DNA of 64,000 bases from Methylophaga sp. Its GTDB lineage: Bacteria > Pseudomonadota > Gammaproteobacteria > Nitrosococcales > Methylophagaceae. This document shows positions 62,618 to 64,000 of this stretch, piece by piece. The stretch is from NCBI GenBank assembly GCA_030148085.1, contig JASBUF010000030.1, positions 24,682-88,681 of the forward strand, written 5' to 3'. Under the pieces are notes generated by a model that saw only the letters and a program-made list of their open reading frames with translations, did no database searches and was not told the origin of the DNA. Position 1 is the first letter of the stretch, and each line of letters opens with the position of its first letter. A program made the translations under genes and the position numbers.

Positions 62618-64000
62618 TTATTTTGAATGCAGTGTTTTGCGTGGTGGCATCAGGTCTGTGATACTGCCCTCTGCCATTTCAGCCGCAAAGCACAAGGTTT
62701 CCGACAAGGTCGGATGCGGATGAATGGTTAAGCCCATATCTTCAGCATCAGCACCCATTTCCAGAGCCAAAGTTGCTTCTGCAATCAGTTCACCGGCATT
62801 CGGACCGACGATACCTGCACCAATCAAGCGACCAGTTTCTTTTTCAAACAAGGCTTTGGTCAGACCATCATCACGACCCAAGCTCAGGCTACGACCACTG
62901 GCGGCCCACGGGAAGGCGCCTTTAACGTAGTCAATTCCCTGCTTCTTGGCTTCGTCTTCACTCATACCCATCCAAGCCACTTCCGGATCGGTGTAGGCAA
63001 CAGATGGAATAGTCAGTGGTTCAAACACCGATTTATGACCAGCGATCACTTCCGCAGCCACTTTACCTTCATGCGTCGCTTTGTGCGCCAGCATCGGCTG
63101 ACCGACAATATCGCCAATCGCAAAGATATGAGAAACGTTAGTACGCATCTGAGCATTAGTGGCGATAAAGCCCCAATCATCGACAGCGACGCCAGCGGCT
63201 TCTGCATTAATTAGCTTGCCGTTTGGTGTACGACCCACAGCGACCAGGATCTTGTCGAAGGTGTCGGTTGCTGGTGCGTCCTTACCTTCAAACGTAACTA
63301 AGAGGCCATCTTCCTGAGGTTCAATGCTGGCAACCTTGGTGCTGAGGAAAATATTTTCATACTTACCTTGCACACGTTTCAGCAATGGTTTGACGATATC
63401 TTTATCAGCACCTGGAATCAAGCTGTCCTGCATTTCAACAACGGTGATTTTAGAGCCAAGTGCATCGTACACAGTCGCCATTTCCATCCCGATAATGCCG
63501 CCACCAATAACCAGCAGACGTTTAGGCACGTCTTCTAGTTCCAATGCATCGGTCGAATCCATCATACGAGGGTCGTCATGCGGGAAGACTGGGATCTTGG
63601 TGACTCGCGAACCCGCAGCAATAATGCAGTTATCGAAAGATATAGTTTTGACGCCGTCTTTGCCTGCGACTTGCAGTGTTTTCGGACTAGTGAAGCTACC
63701 TTCACCCTGTACCACGGTCACTTTACGTTGCTTAGCCAGTGCTTGCAGACCACCAGTCAACTGCTTGACTACGCTGTCTTTCCAGCCTGCCAGCTCACGC
63801 AGATCAACTTCAGGCTTGCCGAATTTGACACCGTGTCCGCCCATTTCTTCGGCTTCGTTAATGATTTGTGCAGTATGCAGCAAGGCTTTTGACGGAATAC
63901 AGCCTACGTTCAGACAGACACCACCAATTCGCTCATGGCGTTCAACCATGATGACGTTTTTACCCAGATCGGCAGCACGGAATGCCGCAGTGTAACCACC
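62618..64000 (-). CDS. lpdA: Dihydrolipoyl dehydrogenase (partial, 5' end outside window)
   Basis: The last 460 codons of an E3 flavoprotein; the frame enters at the window edge with GGYTAAFRAADLGKN of the FAD region. The redox disulfide is in GGVCLNVGCIPSK, the NAD loop in VIGGGIIGMEMATV, and the catalytic His/Glu pair in HPHPTLSE. It reoxidises the lipoyl arm of pyruvate or 2-oxoglutarate dehydrogenase. Which complex is served cannot be told because upstream genes lie outside. Confidence 0.95.
   Translation of the reverse strand, partial: GGYTAAFRAADLGKNVIMVERHERIGGVCLNVGCIPSKALLHTAQIINEAEEMGGHGVKFGKPEVDLRELAGWKDSVVKQLTGGLQALAKQRKVTVVQGEGSFTSPKTLQVAGKDGVKTISFDNCIIAAGSRVTKIPVFPHDDPRMMDSTDALELEDVPKRLLVIGGGIIGMEMATVYDALGSKITVVEMQDSLIPGADKDIVKPLLKRVQGKYENIFLSTKVASIEPQEDGLLVTFEGKDAPATDTFDKILVAVGRTPNGKLINAEAAGVAVDDWGFIATNAQMRTNVSHIFAIGDIVGQPMLAHKATHEGKVAAEVIAGHKSVFEPLTIPSVAYTDPEVAWMGMSEDEAKKQGIDYVKGAFPWAASGRSLSLGRDDGLTKALFEKETGRLIGAGIVGPNAGELIAEATLALEMGADAEDMGLTIHPHPTLSETLCFAAEMAEGSITDLMPPRKTLHSK

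Overview
The window reads as a chromosome segment of a halotolerant or marine gammaproteobacterium of moderate GC. Two core blocks have typical gammaproteobacterial content and order: rluE-nudJ-mnmA-hflD facing acnB and followed by purB, and recJ-rpfE-hda-perM-(CDP-alcohol transferase)-DUF2066 divergent from purM-purN. A sodium-pumping oxaloacetate decarboxylase (oadGAB) and an ectoine-degradation-type operon point to a saline habitat. A Methylophaga-like or Oceanospirillales-like host would fit, but no single gene proves the genus. No tRNA, rRNA, insertion sequence, integrase or CRISPR array was recognised.

Region 1 to 6 kb is accessory: a partial dps gene, a DUF2061 membrane protein behind a strong Fur box, chrA with a coupled GNAT acetyltransferase, a CPXCG protein, a decaying RTX/VCBS adhesin gene (two in-frame stops and one frameshift), and a secreted metallo-hydrolase. 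Region 6 to 11.2 kb is one minus-strand operon that matches the ectoine degradation route: M20 deacetylase (DoeB2-like), EctB/DoeD-type aminotransferase, DoeA ectoine hydrolase, and a DoeC-like semialdehyde dehydrogenase. An 8-bp-arm inverted repeat sits just upstream of it.

Region 11.3 to 17.4 kb is an electrophile-response locus: a NemR-type repressor with both redox-switch residues conserved, two identical 15-bp operators, a YqhD-type aldehyde reductase, a zinc-less MDR reductase, an Old Yellow Enzyme, and a secreted two-propeller protein (sorbosone-dehydrogenase-like fused to an SMP-30/NHL-like propeller), closed by a strong terminator. Region 17.4 to 26.9 kb holds an alkyltransferase, a MerR regulator divergent from a copper P-type ATPase across a 20-bp-spacer promoter, a LysR/doxX-azoR-pirin module, a patatin, a gamma-glutamylcyclotransferase-like protein and a PilZ protein.

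Region 27 to 64 kb is mainly housekeeping: RNase J-like nuclease, oadGAB, a TetR/DUF1348 divergent pair, ppiC, dinG, a PfkB-type kinase, recJ to DUF2066, purMN, nudF, a hexose-phosphate mutarotase, slyD, rluE to purB, a nitroreductase, a diguanylate cyclase, argG, dam, and a partial lpdA at the right edge. The most promising material for a second look is the NemR locus with its propeller fusion, the compact ectoine-degradation operon with its Cys-rich aminotransferase insert, and the 155-nt rluE/nudJ overprint.
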